Of a DNA stretch of 64,000 nt, positions 1 through 8,153 are shown piece after piece. Every line of letters begins with the position of its first letter. The stretch's first letter is position 1. The notes beneath the pieces are model-generated. The model did not search any database and was not told the DNA's origin. It was given only the letters and a program-made list of their open reading frames with translations. The position numbers were made by a program, and so were the translations under genes. Source of the stretch: CAVQCX01 sp963711095 (GTDB lineage: Bacteria; Pseudomonadota; Gammaproteobacteria; Chromatiales; Chromatiaceae); contig CAVQCX010000010.1 in NCBI GenBank assembly GCA_963711095.1, positions 1 to 64,000 of the forward strand, given 5' to 3'.

Positions 1-6
1 CAAGGG

Positions 7-926
7 GTCAGGCCTTGTGTTTTGCCTCCTCCGGGCGTAGCCTTCCGCCATCGCTCGGCCACTGCGCATCGAATTCCCCGGCGCCGTCTATCACGTCACC
101 TCCCGTGGTGATCGGCGCGAAGACATCTTTGTCGATGACGAGGACAGGCGGGGTCTGTTGGCGGTCGTCGCGCAGGCACTCTCGCGCTTCGATGCCGAGG
201 CCCTGGCCTACTGCCTGATGGGCAACCACTACCACCTCGTGCTGCACACCCGACAGGCGAATCTGTCCTTGTTGATGCGTCACATCAACGGGGTCTACAC
301 CCAGATCTACAACCGCCGGCATCACAAGGTGGGTCACCTGTTCCAGGGGCGCTTCAAGGCAATCCTGGTGGACCGGGATGCTTATCTGCTGGAGGTGTGC
401 TGCTACGTGGATCTCAGCCCGGTGCGAGCCCGCATGGTACCCAAGCCTCAGGACTGGGCTTGGTCAAGTTACCCGGCGCACCTGGGACAGGCTCCGGTGC
501 CTGCGTGGCTGGATACCGCTGGCTTGCACGGCTACCTGCTGGGCCGGCCGGCGAAGCGCTCTGGCGACCGGCGCCGGGCGGCCGATCGTTACGCTCAACG
601 GGTGGCCTCGGTGCCCGATGCCAGTCTGTGGGACAGCGCGCTGCGCCAGCAGATCTATCTGGGCGACGAGCGCTTCGTCGAGCGCATGCAGGCACTGGCG
701 GAACCGCGTAACAGCACTGACCGTGACATCCCCCGGGCCCAGCGCCGCAAGTCGCGCACGCTGGCCCAGTGGCTGGCAAGCTGCGAGAATCGGTAAGAGG
801 CGCTATACAGCGCCCGCACCGAAAGCGCGCTCAGCATGAGCGCGATTGCACGCGAGCTGGGGTTGTCGGTATCGCGCGTGAGCCGGCTGATCGCGCGGGC
901 GGAGGGGGCAAAACACAAGGCCTGAC
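7..926. mobile_element. IS200/REP-type element bounded by 20-bp inverted repeats
   Basis: The transposase copy is enclosed by a perfect 20-bp inverted repeat, 7-26 against 907-926 (core CAGGCCTTGTGTTTTGCC). GGGGTC precedes the left arm, and GACCCC follows a few bases after the right arm. The same terminal sequence, with point changes, bounds copy 2 (5062-5080 and 5911-5930). These hairpin-forming ends are the likely recognition sequences of the Y1 transposase; that role is inferred from the family. Confidence 0.7.
50..925 (+). pseudogene. REP-associated Y1 (HUH) transposase, copy 1, degraded
   Basis: IS200-like single-strand transposase of the kind that mobilises REP palindromes. The HUH motif (NHYHLV, codons from 218) is present, followed by the family-typical HLFQGRFKAILVD and YVDLSPVRA blocks. 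Compared with the second copy at 5104, the start codon has changed from ATG to ATC (50-52), and a GAA codon has become TAA at 794-796. Beyond that stop the frame stays open through a helix-turn-helix tail (MSAIARELGLSVSRVSRL) to TGA at 923-925. A TTG at 158 could only give an N-terminally shortened product. Probably inactive. Identity to copy 2 is high, so duplication was recent. Confidence 0.85.
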
Positions 927-938
927 CACTGACCCCTC

Positions 939-1412
939 CGCATTGCCTGCTCCGCCGCAGGCCGCTAGACTTTTCCGAGACGAACGGCCCCAAGAACCCG
1001 GAACACCCCATGCGCCCTCCCCCGCCGACAACCGGCAATGCCGAGGTACCGGTAGACACCGACCGGATCGCCACCCTTCACCACAGCTCTGCCATACATC
1101 CGCCGACGGACGGGTGCTACATCCGAGCCGTGCAGGGGTTGCTCACCCATCGTGACCTGCGGGCAACTATAAGCTGCACGCACGTGATGGACAAAGGCCC
1201 CCACGGGCGACCCATCCGGAAGGCTCCCAGTGCCTCGGCGTCCCTAGCGACTACTCCGAGAACGAGCTTCGTGGGACAACCCGGGAGACAACCCGGGACA
1301 GACCACGATTTTCCGGCCATAGACCCGCAAAAAATCGTGGTCTGGCCCCGATTGCCCTATCCCTTCTCCGCCTGCGGCGGCTGAAAGCAAATTCCTATCC
1401 CTTCTAAATCCC
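939..1412. other. gene-free interval with a REP-like hairpin
   Basis: No convincing gene in any frame. The interval holds the inverted repeat at 1300-1343, described separately, and a direct repeat of ACAACCCGGGA-type sequence just upstream of it. A spacer between mobile remnants. Confidence 0.6.
1300..1343. repeat. REP-like inverted repeat (AGACCACGATTTT)
   Basis: Perfect 13-bp arms, 1300-1312 and 1331-1343, separated by 18 bases. The flanks are GGGAC on the left and GGCCCC on the right. As RNA or single-stranded DNA this folds into a long hairpin of the type recognised by REP-associated transposases, several of which lie nearby. Confidence 0.7.
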
Positions 1413-2213
1413 ATGCAAATTCGCCTTCCGAACGGACTAGCGGTTGACGGCTTGAACAAGCGCGACACGTTAGCGGTGTATAGGGACATCTTCGATGACA
1501 GCTGCTACGCAAAGCACGTAACGCTTAACGCAAATGATGTTGTCATCGACGTTGGTGCCAATGTCGGCATCTTCACACTATGGGCTTGTTCACTCGGTCG
1601 AAACTTGAAGGTTTACGCGTTTGAGCCAATCCCGGTGACGTATGCGTGCCTACTGGTCAATGTTAGCGAGCTTGAAATGAAGAACGTCACTGTCGCAAAT
1701 GCTGGAGTGTCAGATCACGCTGGGGAGTGCGAGTTCACTTTCTACCCAAGATTCACCCAAGCATCTACTCGATACCCAGACCACTCAGACGAGATGGTGC
1801 AGATGGGCAGGCAGTACATCCTCGACCAGGTCAAAACGCTCCCAACAGTTTTGCGGTGGGCTACGCACCTGATCCCATCGCGCGTGAAGAACTTGATCGC
1901 GGAAAGGATTCGTAGCTACTACCTGCGTGGTGAACAAGTAATCTGCCGACTAACAACCGTGTCTGACATCATCAAGGATGAAGGCATCGACAGGATAGGA
2001 TTGCTCAAGATTGATGCCGAAGGCAGTGAGCTCGATATACTTCGGGGCATTGAAGGATATGACTGGTGGCGGATTCGGCAATTAGTGGTTGAGGCGCATG
2101 GTGGTCACGTGCAAGCCGCGAAGATAGCAAAATTGCTAGAGTCTCGCAGCTACACTGTGCACACGGAACCAAACCCGATGATTCCGGCTTTGACGCTAAT
2201 CTATGCGACATGA
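1413..2213 (+). CDS. FkbM family SAM-dependent methyltransferase
   Basis: 266 residues. Motif I for SAM binding is VVIDVGANVGIFTLWA (about 47-62). The FkbM signature LLKIDAEGSELDILRGI is at about 197-213, and an E-P pair (AFEPIP, about 70) ends beta-strand 2. FkbM proteins O-methylate sugars, polyketides and other small molecules; the substrate here cannot be named. The N-terminus (LPNGLAVDGLNKRDTLAVYRD) resembles FkbM domains found with secondary-metabolite enzymes. The gene is visibly poorer in G+C than its neighbours and stands alone between transposon remnants, so acquisition by transfer is likely. No ribosome binding site of note; the start is the first ATG of the frame. Confidence 0.85.
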   Translation: MQIRLPNGLAVDGLNKRDTLAVYRDIFDDSCYAKHVTLNANDVVIDVGANVGIFTLWACSLGRNLKVYAFEPIPVTYACLLVNVSELEMKNVTVANAGVSDHAGECEFTFYPRFTQASTRYPDHSDEMVQMGRQYILDQVKTLPTVLRWATHLIPSRVKNLIAERIRSYYLRGEQVICRLTTVSDIIKDEGIDRIGLLKIDAEGSELDILRGIEGYDWWRIRQLVVEAHGGHVQAAKIAKLLESRSYTVHTEPNPMIPALTLIYAT

Positions 2214-2219
2214 GTGTAT

Positions 2220-2372
2220 CAATGGGGTCAGACTCGATGGAAAACCTTGTACTAAGCTGAGAGAGCCGGGAGTATTGGGCGAGATGAGGCCAAATGGTAC
2301 GCCAACCACGATTCGTCCTCCCGGGGCATCCACAGCATGTTACCCAGAGGCCAATAGAGTCTGACCCCATTG
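2220..2372 (+). mobile_element. REP-like element with a transposase N-terminal stub
   Basis: A perfect 16-bp inverted repeat (2220-2235 and 2357-2372, CAATGGGGTCAGACTC) encloses about 120 bp. Inside, from ATG 2294, is the opening of a second type of REP transposase (MVRQPRFVLPGHPQHVTQR), cut off after some 20 codons by the right arm. An internally deleted, non-autonomous derivative of a TnpA-REP element. Confidence 0.65.
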
Positions 2373-2485
2373 GTTGCGGCCGGTACTTCGCCTTCTACAA
2401 CACCCGCCGACCCCACTCGAGCCTTGATCGGCAGACACCTGATCAGGTCTACTTCAACTTGCTGGTTCTGCCCAAGGCCGCTTAA
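2373..2485 (+). pseudogene. IS3-family transposase (OrfB) C-terminal fragment
   Basis: Immediately after the REP-like element the frame reads GRYFAFYNTRRPHSSLDRQT and then PDQVY. This is the end of the DDE integrase core typical of IS3-family OrfB (the YNxxRPHxxLxxxTPxxVY pattern). It ends at TAA 2483-2485. Nothing upstream belongs to the rest of the gene, so only about 35 codons survive. Confidence 0.75.
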
Positions 2486-2710
2486 ACCGTGCAGCACGAT
2501 TCCACTTATCCCACTGGGCAGCGCTGTTCAGACACCCGGAGCCACCTCAGATCCGCGTACTATTCCGCAGCGCGCTCTTGGGTGGAGCTCGGCCTGAGAG
2601 GGCGTTGGTATTGTGAGGGTGCTATACCGTTGGCTTGCCTCGACCGTGCCGGGAAATTACAGAGCGCTTCCGACCTCCGTGACGGACAATATCTACGCAA
2701 AGGGGAATCC

Positions 2711-3477
2711 ATGAAGAAGGCGATTACGGGAACGGTTCTGGCCGCGATGGTAGTCTTCACCGCAAGCCAGGCGCACGCGTGGGTCGTATGCGCCGAAGAC
2801 GACGGCACGGGTCAACCCAAGCCCAAGTCGAAGCTCTCACTCGAAACGGCCTGCACGCCGGGCAATCAAGTCGAAATCGGGGTCGCCTACAACACGAGCA
2901 TAGGCACCGTGGAGTGTTCCAGTCACCATTGTTCTTGTACCGCCGATGACCTGTTCTTGATCGTCGGCGATTTGCCGTCCCGAACAGCCGGCTCGACTGG
3001 TCACCTTAGATACGAACAATGTTCTGAAGCCCCACACCGCGGACAGCTTTACGCACTCACATTTAACAACACAGTTAGAGGTGTCATACAAGTTACCAGC
3101 GTGCATCCACACACTTTTCGTTACACTGTTATGATGGATCTAGCAGACACCGACTGGATCTAGCAGACACCGACCGCTGTGTAGGTGCCAGACAATCTAC
3201 ACTCGCTGCCGCATGTGATTATTGTTCTACTGATGAGTACCAGATATCGAACGCCTATTTCAAAAGCCCATCGGAATTTCTAGCCATTGCCTCGACCGCC
3301 TCCGGATGTGGAACGTTTTCGGTCGGTACAACGTATACGCTCATCGATACTCCGAATACACACCCTGTCAAACTCGTGTCCGCGGTTAGCACAAACAGCA
3401 ATATACAATTGACGTTTGAAGCGAGCACACTCTTCCATCCTCTTTTTACAAACTGTTACAAGCTTACTACTCCGTAA
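2711..3477 (+). pseudogene. secreted cysteine-rich two-repeat protein, broken by a 20-bp duplication
   Basis: Unknown family. ATG 2711 follows AGGGGAA and begins a clear signal peptide (MKKAITGTVLAAMVVFTASQ, then AHA, cleavage after about residue 23). As it stands the frame stops at 3161-3163 after 150 residues. A 20-bp sequence is present twice in tandem (3135-3154 and 3155-3174). With one copy removed, the frame stays open to TAA 3475-3477 and gives 248 residues. The restored second half (LAAACDYC..., CGTFSVGTTYTLIDTP..., VKLVSAV) mirrors the first (LETACTPG..., GQLYALTF..., VIQVTSV), so the product is a duplicated cysteine-containing domain. Low G+C relative to neighbours suggests foreign origin. 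Confidence 0.75.
3135..3174. repeat. 20-bp perfect tandem duplication
   Basis: Two identical adjacent copies of TGGATCTAGCAGACACCGAC. The second copy puts the downstream part of the secreted-protein gene out of frame (+20, i.e. +2) and brings TAG in frame at 3161. Confidence 0.95.
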
Positions 3478-3599
3478 GTGTCAAGGGAAGGAAAGGCAAA
3501 AGCAAAGAAGGAGGAAGAAGGCGGGGTCAGAGAAGGCGGGGTCTACCATCGGAATTACAGGTAGTCAGAAGGTAGTAGAGAGTAGGTAGTCAATAGGTC

Positions 3600-3815
3600 C
3601 CGAAGGAGCTACTCTGACATTAAGACGGGGGTGTGGCTCTTGGGGTCCGCGATCAGCTTTGGCTGACTCGCTTGGCTTGAAATGCCGCCCCCGTCTTCCT
3701 GTATCGTCCGCTGAGGTCATACGGGATGGTGCCGGGTGCGAACCGTGGCTCTGTAAGTAGACGAGACCGGTGGACGATGGTTTGAGTGCGTCCCTTGGCG
3801 TCTGACCTGCGGAGG
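3600..3815 (+). ncRNA. predicted IS110 bridge RNA
   Basis: Two consecutive stem-loops upstream of the recombinase. Loop 1 is closed by a 10-bp stem (3622-3631 with 3688-3697). It carries GGGGTC (3642-3647), identical to the left insertion flank, and GGCTTG (3674-3679), complementary to the right flank CAGGCC with one G-U pair. Loop 2 is closed by 3714-3719 with 3803-3808, plus 3708-3711 with 3809-3812. It carries CGGGATG (3722-3728), identical to the element's right end 5054-5060, and CGATGGT (3775-3781), complementary to the element's left end ACCATCG 3545-3551. The order target-left, target-right, donor-left, donor-right matches the bridge RNA of IS621. RNA limits are approximate; transcription is not shown. 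Confidence 0.65.
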
Positions 3816-3820
3816 TTGCC

Positions 3821-5014
3821 ATGGTCCTGCGTCCTAAGCTTAAAGTCAGTATCGATGTCGGCTGTCATCGCCACAGCGTTGCCGTGGGGCTGTCCACGGG
3901 TGAGCTGCTGGAGGAGTTCGACATCGATCACCGCCCGGAAGGCTTCGCCGAGTTCTTTAGCCGGGTCGAGCGCTATCAGCGCCGTTACCCTGGCCCAGTG
4001 TCGGTGGCCATGGAGGGTTACAACGGCCATGCGAGGCCGCTCGATACGCTGGTGCGAGAGCACCAGTGGCGCTTGTTCAACGTCAACAACCTCAAGCTCG
4101 CCCGCTTCAAGCAGGTGTTCCCAGCGGCGGCCAAAACCGACCGCATAGACGCGCGTAGCGCCCTGGAGCTAATGCAGCTGGGCGAGCACCTGCCGCGGGT
4201 GCGGGAGGCGCTCCAGGAGGTCCAGGGGGCCCCTGCGGAGAACCTTGAGCTTAAACGCTTGACCCGTCGGCGAAGGGCTTTGGTTGACGAAAAAGTCCGT
4301 GTTCTCAGTCGCTTGCAAGGCGATCTGCAGGCGGTCTGCCCGGGGCTGCTGGAGATCACCGGCGATGCCGACAACCTGTGGTTTCTCAATCTGCTGGTCC
4401 ACGGCGAGGATCTGACCAAGCTCGCGGGCTTGCGTGAGAAGACCCTGCTGAGCATTCCGGCCATCGGGGTGAAGTTCTGCTCGATGGTTCGGGCCTGGCA
4501 GCACCGCGCCTTCTTCAGCCAGGAGGTCGCCTACGCTGGCCCTATGATCGTTGCCGATGCGCGCCGGGTATTGGAGCTGCGCAGCCAGATCGAGGCCCTG
4601 GAGAAGCGCTGTGAGACCCTTCTGGCCGTCTCGCAGATCGGCCTTCGCATCGATAGCATCCCGGGCTTCGCTCTGGTGTGCTCCAGCGAGCTGGCCGGCG
4701 AGATCGGCACCGTGGAGCGCTTCCCCAGCGAGGCAAGCCTGGCGGTTTATCTCGGCATGGCTAACCTCGACCACAGCTCTGGTCAACAGCAGGGCGCCAA
4801 GGCACCGCGGCACGTCAATAAGCATGCTAAGCGTGCCATGATGACGGGTGTCGATCGGCATCGCAAGCAGGTGGCTGCTTCACAGCGCTACTACGAGAAA
4901 AAGCGCAACGAGGGGAAATCTCACAACCAGGCTATTCGCGCTCTGGGTCGGCACCTGTGTCGGGTCATTTTCCAAATGCTCAAACACAATCGCGACTACG
5001 AGATTCGTGATTAG
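3821..5014 (+). CDS. IS110-family recombinase/transposase
   Basis: 397 residues, full length for the family. The N-terminal RuvC-like DEDD domain shows the first Asp in VSIDVG (about 12), Glu in AMEGYNG (about 65) and the Asp pair in AKTDRIDA (about 105-108). The C-terminal Transposase_20 (Tnp) domain contains the helix-hairpin-helix IDSIPGF (about 284) and the conserved serine region around LGMANLDHSSGQ (about 313-324). IS110 enzymes are bridge-RNA-guided serine/DEDD recombinases that integrate without target duplication or via a short core. The gene is intact, so this is the only mobile element in the window that looks capable of moving. Start at ATG 3821 is supported by GGAGG at 3811-3815. 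Confidence 0.93.
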   Translation: MVLRPKLKVSIDVGCHRHSVAVGLSTGELLEEFDIDHRPEGFAEFFSRVERYQRRYPGPVSVAMEGYNGHARPLDTLVREHQWRLFNVNNLKLARFKQVFPAAAKTDRIDARSALELMQLGEHLPRVREALQEVQGAPAENLELKRLTRRRRALVDEKVRVLSRLQGDLQAVCPGLLEITGDADNLWFLNLLVHGEDLTKLAGLREKTLLSIPAIGVKFCSMVRAWQHRAFFSQEVAYAGPMIVADARRVLELRSQIEALEKRCETLLAVSQIGLRIDSIPGFALVCSSELAGEIGTVERFPSEASLAVYLGMANLDHSSGQQQGAKAPRHVNKHAKRAMMTGVDRHRKQVAASQRYYEKKRNEGKSHNQAIRALGRHLCRVIFQMLKHNRDYEIRD

Positions 5015-5103
5015 CACAAGCGAGGTAATTCAAATTTGACTTGAAAATTCCAGCGGGATGTTCAGGCCTTGTCTTTTGCCCCCTCCGGGCGTAGCCTTCC
5101 GCC

Positions 5104-5929
5104 ATGGCTCGGCCACTGCGTATCGAATTCCCCGGCGCCGTCTATCACGCCATCTCCCGTGGTGATCGGCGCGAAGACATCTTTGTCGATGACGAGGACA
5201 GGCAGGGTCTGTTGGCGGTCGTCTCGCAGGCACTCTCGCGCTTCGATGCCGAGGCCCTGGCCTACTGCCTGTCGTTGTTGATGCGTCACATCAACGGGGC
5301 CTACACCCAGACCTACAACCGCCGGCATCACAAGGTCGGTCATCTGTTCCAGGGGCGCTTCAAGGCCATTCTGGTGGACCGGGATGCTTATCTGCTGGAA
5401 GTGTGCCGCTACGTGGATCTCAACCCGGTGCGAGCGCACATGGTACCCAAGCCTCAGGACTGGGCCTGGTCAAGTTACAGGGCGCACCTGGGACAGGCTC
5501 CGGTGCCTGCGTGGCTGGATACCCCTGGCTTGCACGGCTACCTGCTGGGCCAGCCGGCGAAGAGCTCTGGCGACCGGCGCCGGGCGGCCGATCGTTACGC
5601 TCAACTGGTGGCCTCGGTGCCCGACGCCAGTCTGTGGGACAGCGCGCGGCGCCAGCAGATCGATCTGGGCGACGAGAGCTTTGTCGAGCGCATGCAGGCG
5701 CTGGCCGAACCGCGTAACAGCACTGACCGCGACATCCCCCGGGCTCAGCGCCGCAAGTCGCGCACGCTGGCCCAGTGGCTGGCAAGCTGCGAGAATCGGG
5801 AAGAGGCGCTATACAGGGCCCACACCGAAAGCGCTCAGCATGAGCGCGATTGCACGCCAGTTGGGGTTGTCGGTATCGCGCGTGAGCCGGCTGATCGCGC
5901 GGGCGGAGGGGGCAAAACACAAGGCCTAA
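5104..5929 (+). pseudogene. REP-associated Y1 (HUH) transposase, copy 2, HUH deleted
   Basis: Near-identical to copy 1 at 50 but damaged elsewhere. The ATG start is intact (MARPLRIEFPGAVYHAISRG). A 48-bp in-frame deletion (16 codons) after 5271 removes the segment containing both HUH histidines; in copy 1 that segment is 218-265 and is flanked by CTG repeats. A 2-bp loss near 5838 then throws the C-terminal helix-turn-helix out of frame; that tail can be read to TAA 5927-5929 in the next frame. An open frame runs on to 6264 only because of this shift. Without the HUH motif the protein cannot nick DNA. Its left end is interrupted by the IS110 element. Confidence 0.85.
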
Positions 5930-5943
5930 CCGCAGACCGCCGC

Positions 5944-6160
5944 TTGACCCCAGACCGCCGCTACGGGTTTCTCGCCAACCGCTGTCGGGCCGGGTGCCTG
6001 GAGCGCATCCGCCAGAGCCTGCACAGCGAGCTGCGCGAGCCCCAGAGCGATGGCGGGGCGGCGCAGCCAATCCCGCTCAGCTATCCGTGCCCGGCCTGCC
6101 AAGGCGGGCAGATGCGAGTAACCGGCGAGCGAGCGCCGATGCGCTGCCCGAGGAGGGCTG
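5944..6160 (+). pseudogene. IS91-type (Y2) transposase C-terminal remnant
   Basis: The frame reads RRYGFLANRCRAGCLERIRQ and, about 20 residues on, YPCPACQGGQM and MRC. This is the C-terminus of IS91/IS801-type transposases: a YGFLANR block, then a CPxC zinc-finger pair. No HUH or Y2 catalytic part is present upstream. The fragment is fused by chance to the read-through frame of the Y1 transposase. Confidence 0.6.
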
Positions 6161-6167
6161 CAGAAAG

Positions 6168-6230
6168 GGGACGGAGGGATTATTGTTTGACCGAGAACCG
6201 TGACTGTTCAACATTTAATCCCTCCGTCCC
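6168..6230. repeat. REP-like inverted repeat (GGGACGGAGGGATTA)
   Basis: Perfect 15-bp arms, 6168-6182 and 6216-6230, with a 33-base loop. AAAG flanks the left arm and CTTT-type sequence the right. Its right arm coincides with the point where the minus-strand gene ending at 6215 is cut off. Confidence 0.75.
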
Positions 6231-7174
6231 TTTTTCGCTTGGGAAGGGGTCACACCGTCGGTGATGACGCGGGTGCGGAAGCGCCCGGGGGTGCGTTTGC
6301 TGACACGACGGTTGAAGATCAGTTGCACCTGAGCAGGTCGGCCGATGTCGAGATTCTCACGAATCACGTCCTCGAAGAACACGCGACCAGCGAGCGGGCG
6401 GTCCAGCACCTGGGTCAGCGAGAACTCGGCCTGCAGGATAGAGATATCGTAGCGGCACCCCGACGCGCGGTCCTGCTTGCTGAATGGGTGGGGCAGACGT
6501 TTCAGCCACTTGCGCAGCAACCGATCGATCCGCGCGGCATCCAAGTCATCGCACAACCGCTGCAGAGCATCCGGATTGGCGCACGTGAGCACCCCGTTAT
6601 CGAGTGCCTCGAAGGCAATACCCCGTTTATGCAACTGGCGCTTGGCGTATTCGTTGCCATTCAAGCACAGCTTGGCGTTGTACGGAAAATAGGTGCAGAA
6701 CTTCAGGAAAAACGGACCGAAGTCCTCATCCACGCAATAGAAGTAGATGTGGTTGACCATCGCCGTGGACGCGACGATCCACGGATACGTACTTCCCGTG
6801 CGCGGGTTGCGCCGCCGCTCGGTGCGCGTCACCCGCGCCTTGCCCACGTAAAGCACACCCTCCGTGTCCCGGAAGCGCGCCAGATATTCCTGGGTCACCT
6901 CATCCTTGCGCTCGCCCTTCTTGAACTGCACCACATCCACACCGGTGCGCGCGACAAACTCGTCCACCGACTTCACAAACGCCTCCGTCATCGGCGCCAC
7001 TGCTGCGGTCGAGGCGAAACGCTGGCCTTTGCACCCATGCAGATACCCAACGACACCGCCAACCGTCTGCAAATGCGGCACATACACATTCAAATACAGC
7101 CGGTCAATCGATTCGTACTCCAGCGTCACGTGATCGCGCAGGACATCCCCCGCCGTCTGTGGTACGTTCATCAT
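6215..7174 (-). pseudogene. conserved hypothetical protein, C-terminally truncated
   Basis: 319 residues from ATG 7174 (GGAG just upstream; a second ATG follows directly at 7171). I recognise a conserved proteobacterial protein of unknown function with the blocks ESIDRLYLNVYVP, VVQFKKGERKDE, STAMVNHIYFYCVD, FLKFCTYFPYNAKLC and ILQAEFSLTQVLDRP. From memory of homologues, full-length members run on for roughly 100 residues past RFRTRVITDGV. Here the sequence turns into TPSQAKKGRRD and stops inside the 6168-6230 inverted repeat, so the 3' end has been replaced by the repeat. No catalytic motif is known to me. Probably non-functional. Confidence 0.6.
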
Positions 7175-7489
7175 TGGCTCCGGTCGCCATCGGGTCTTCC
7201 GACCCACTTGACCCATTGTGGTCCGACCTCTCGAAGGTCTCAATGCCCGCAGCTCATACTGCGGAGTTGATGGCGATCGGGGCCCATGATTCGCACCCCG
7301 CTATCCGTCAGCACCACACCGCTCGTCGGTCTGAGGCGAAGCCTCGTTAGGCCTTACTCGGGAAAGCTTCCCGCTTGCGCGGCTCTCCCACAACTGGCGG
7401 CATAGCCAGGTTACCCATGTCTCCCATGTCCCATTCGCCCGGAAGGTGCTAGTCTTTGACCGTCGGACAGGAGAACAAAGGATTGCGTC
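7175..7489. other. gene-free interval
   Basis: About 315 bp between two transposon-related genes with no supported gene. Contains a short repeat (CCCATGTCTCCCATGTCCCAT, in two runs) near 7418-7438. Nothing else stands out except the ribosome binding site of the next gene (GGACAGGAG, 7467-7475). Confidence 0.5.
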
Positions 7490-8139
7490 ATGCCCCGGCC
7501 TTTACGACTCCAACCGGCTGGCGCTCTGTATCACGTTACCGCACGGGGTAATGACCGGAAGGCGATCTTTCTGCAGGATGGGGCGGGGGACAGAACGGCG
7601 TTTCTGGAGATTCTCGGTGCGACATGCGCTCGTTTTAACTGGGTCTGTCATGCCTATTGTCTGATGACGAGCCATTATCATGTGGTGCTCGAAACGCCTG
7701 ACGCGAATCTCTCCAAAGGGATGCGGCAATTGAACGGGATCCACACTCAGTATGTGAATCAGACCCGTCGCCGGGCGGGCCACCTCTTTCAAGGGCGTTT
7801 CAAGGGGATACTGGTTGAGAAGGACAGCTATTTCTTGGAGCTGGCTCGTTATGGGGTGCTCAATCCAGCGCGCACCGGGATGGTGCGCGATCCGGGAGAA
7901 TGGCCCTGGAGCAGGTACAGAGCGACCATTGGGATGGAGAAGGCCGAGAGCTTTGTCGAGACAGACTGGTTGCCGCGGAGTACCGAACGGGAGCGTACAG
8001 CACGCAGGAGATCGCGGACCAATTCGGTGTTGGGCGTATGACGGCGAGTGGCGCCGTGTTCTGCGGGGGCAAAGGATGGGAAATGGGCGACCTCACCCCG
8101 ATCGACACGGCGCATTTCGTTGACAACATTGTTATATAA
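7490..8139 (+). pseudogene. REP-associated Y1 transposase, copy 3 (divergent), C-terminally rearranged
   Basis: A different subtype from copies 1 and 2. MPRPLRLQPAGALYHVTARG opens the protein and the HUH motif is intact (TSHYHVVLE, about residues 63-71). HLFQGRFKGILVEKD and the tyrosine-bearing block follow. The open frame ends at 8041. The typical helix-turn-helix tail (STQEIADQFGVGRMTAS) lies in a different frame directly after VETDWL, with the usual intervening residues missing, so an internal deletion has fused the two parts out of frame. The tail frame ends at 8139. The catalytic half is complete, so residual activity cannot be excluded. Confidence 0.75.
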
Positions 8140-8142
8140 CAA
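8129..8142. promoter_or_regulatory. 14-bp palindrome upstream of the acetate transporter
   Basis: TTGTTATATAACAA is a perfect palindrome ending 11 bp before the ATG, in an AT-rich stretch. Position and symmetry suit a repressor operator or the -10 region of the satP promoter. No matching regulator gene is adjacent. Confidence 0.4.
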
Positions 8143-8153
8143 AAGGTAAAGAA

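Larger units (their letters stand above)
3542..5063 (+). mobile_element. IS110-family insertion sequence (about 1.52 kb)
   Basis: An IS110-type recombinase gene with a non-coding left end of about 280 bp and a short right end of about 45 bp, without terminal inverted repeats. Left flank GGGGTC (3538-3543) and right flank TCAGGCC (5062-5068) rejoin to give GGGGTCAGGCC. That is exactly the terminal sequence of the IS200-like element copy 1 (GGGGTCAGGCC from position 4). The insertion therefore lies in the hairpin end of transposase copy 2, with a shared TC dinucleotide at both junctions. Ends are placed to within about 3 bp. Confidence 0.75.

Noticed and set aside
5104..6264. 386-residue protein reading through the transposase copy 2
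   Set aside because: A 2-bp loss shifts the frame; the rest is chance fusion to an IS91 fragment and repeat DNA.
8120..8141. TTGACA followed by TATAAC as a sigma-70 promoter for satP
   Set aside because: Only about 9 bases separate the two boxes, too short for -35/-10; the palindrome is the better reading.
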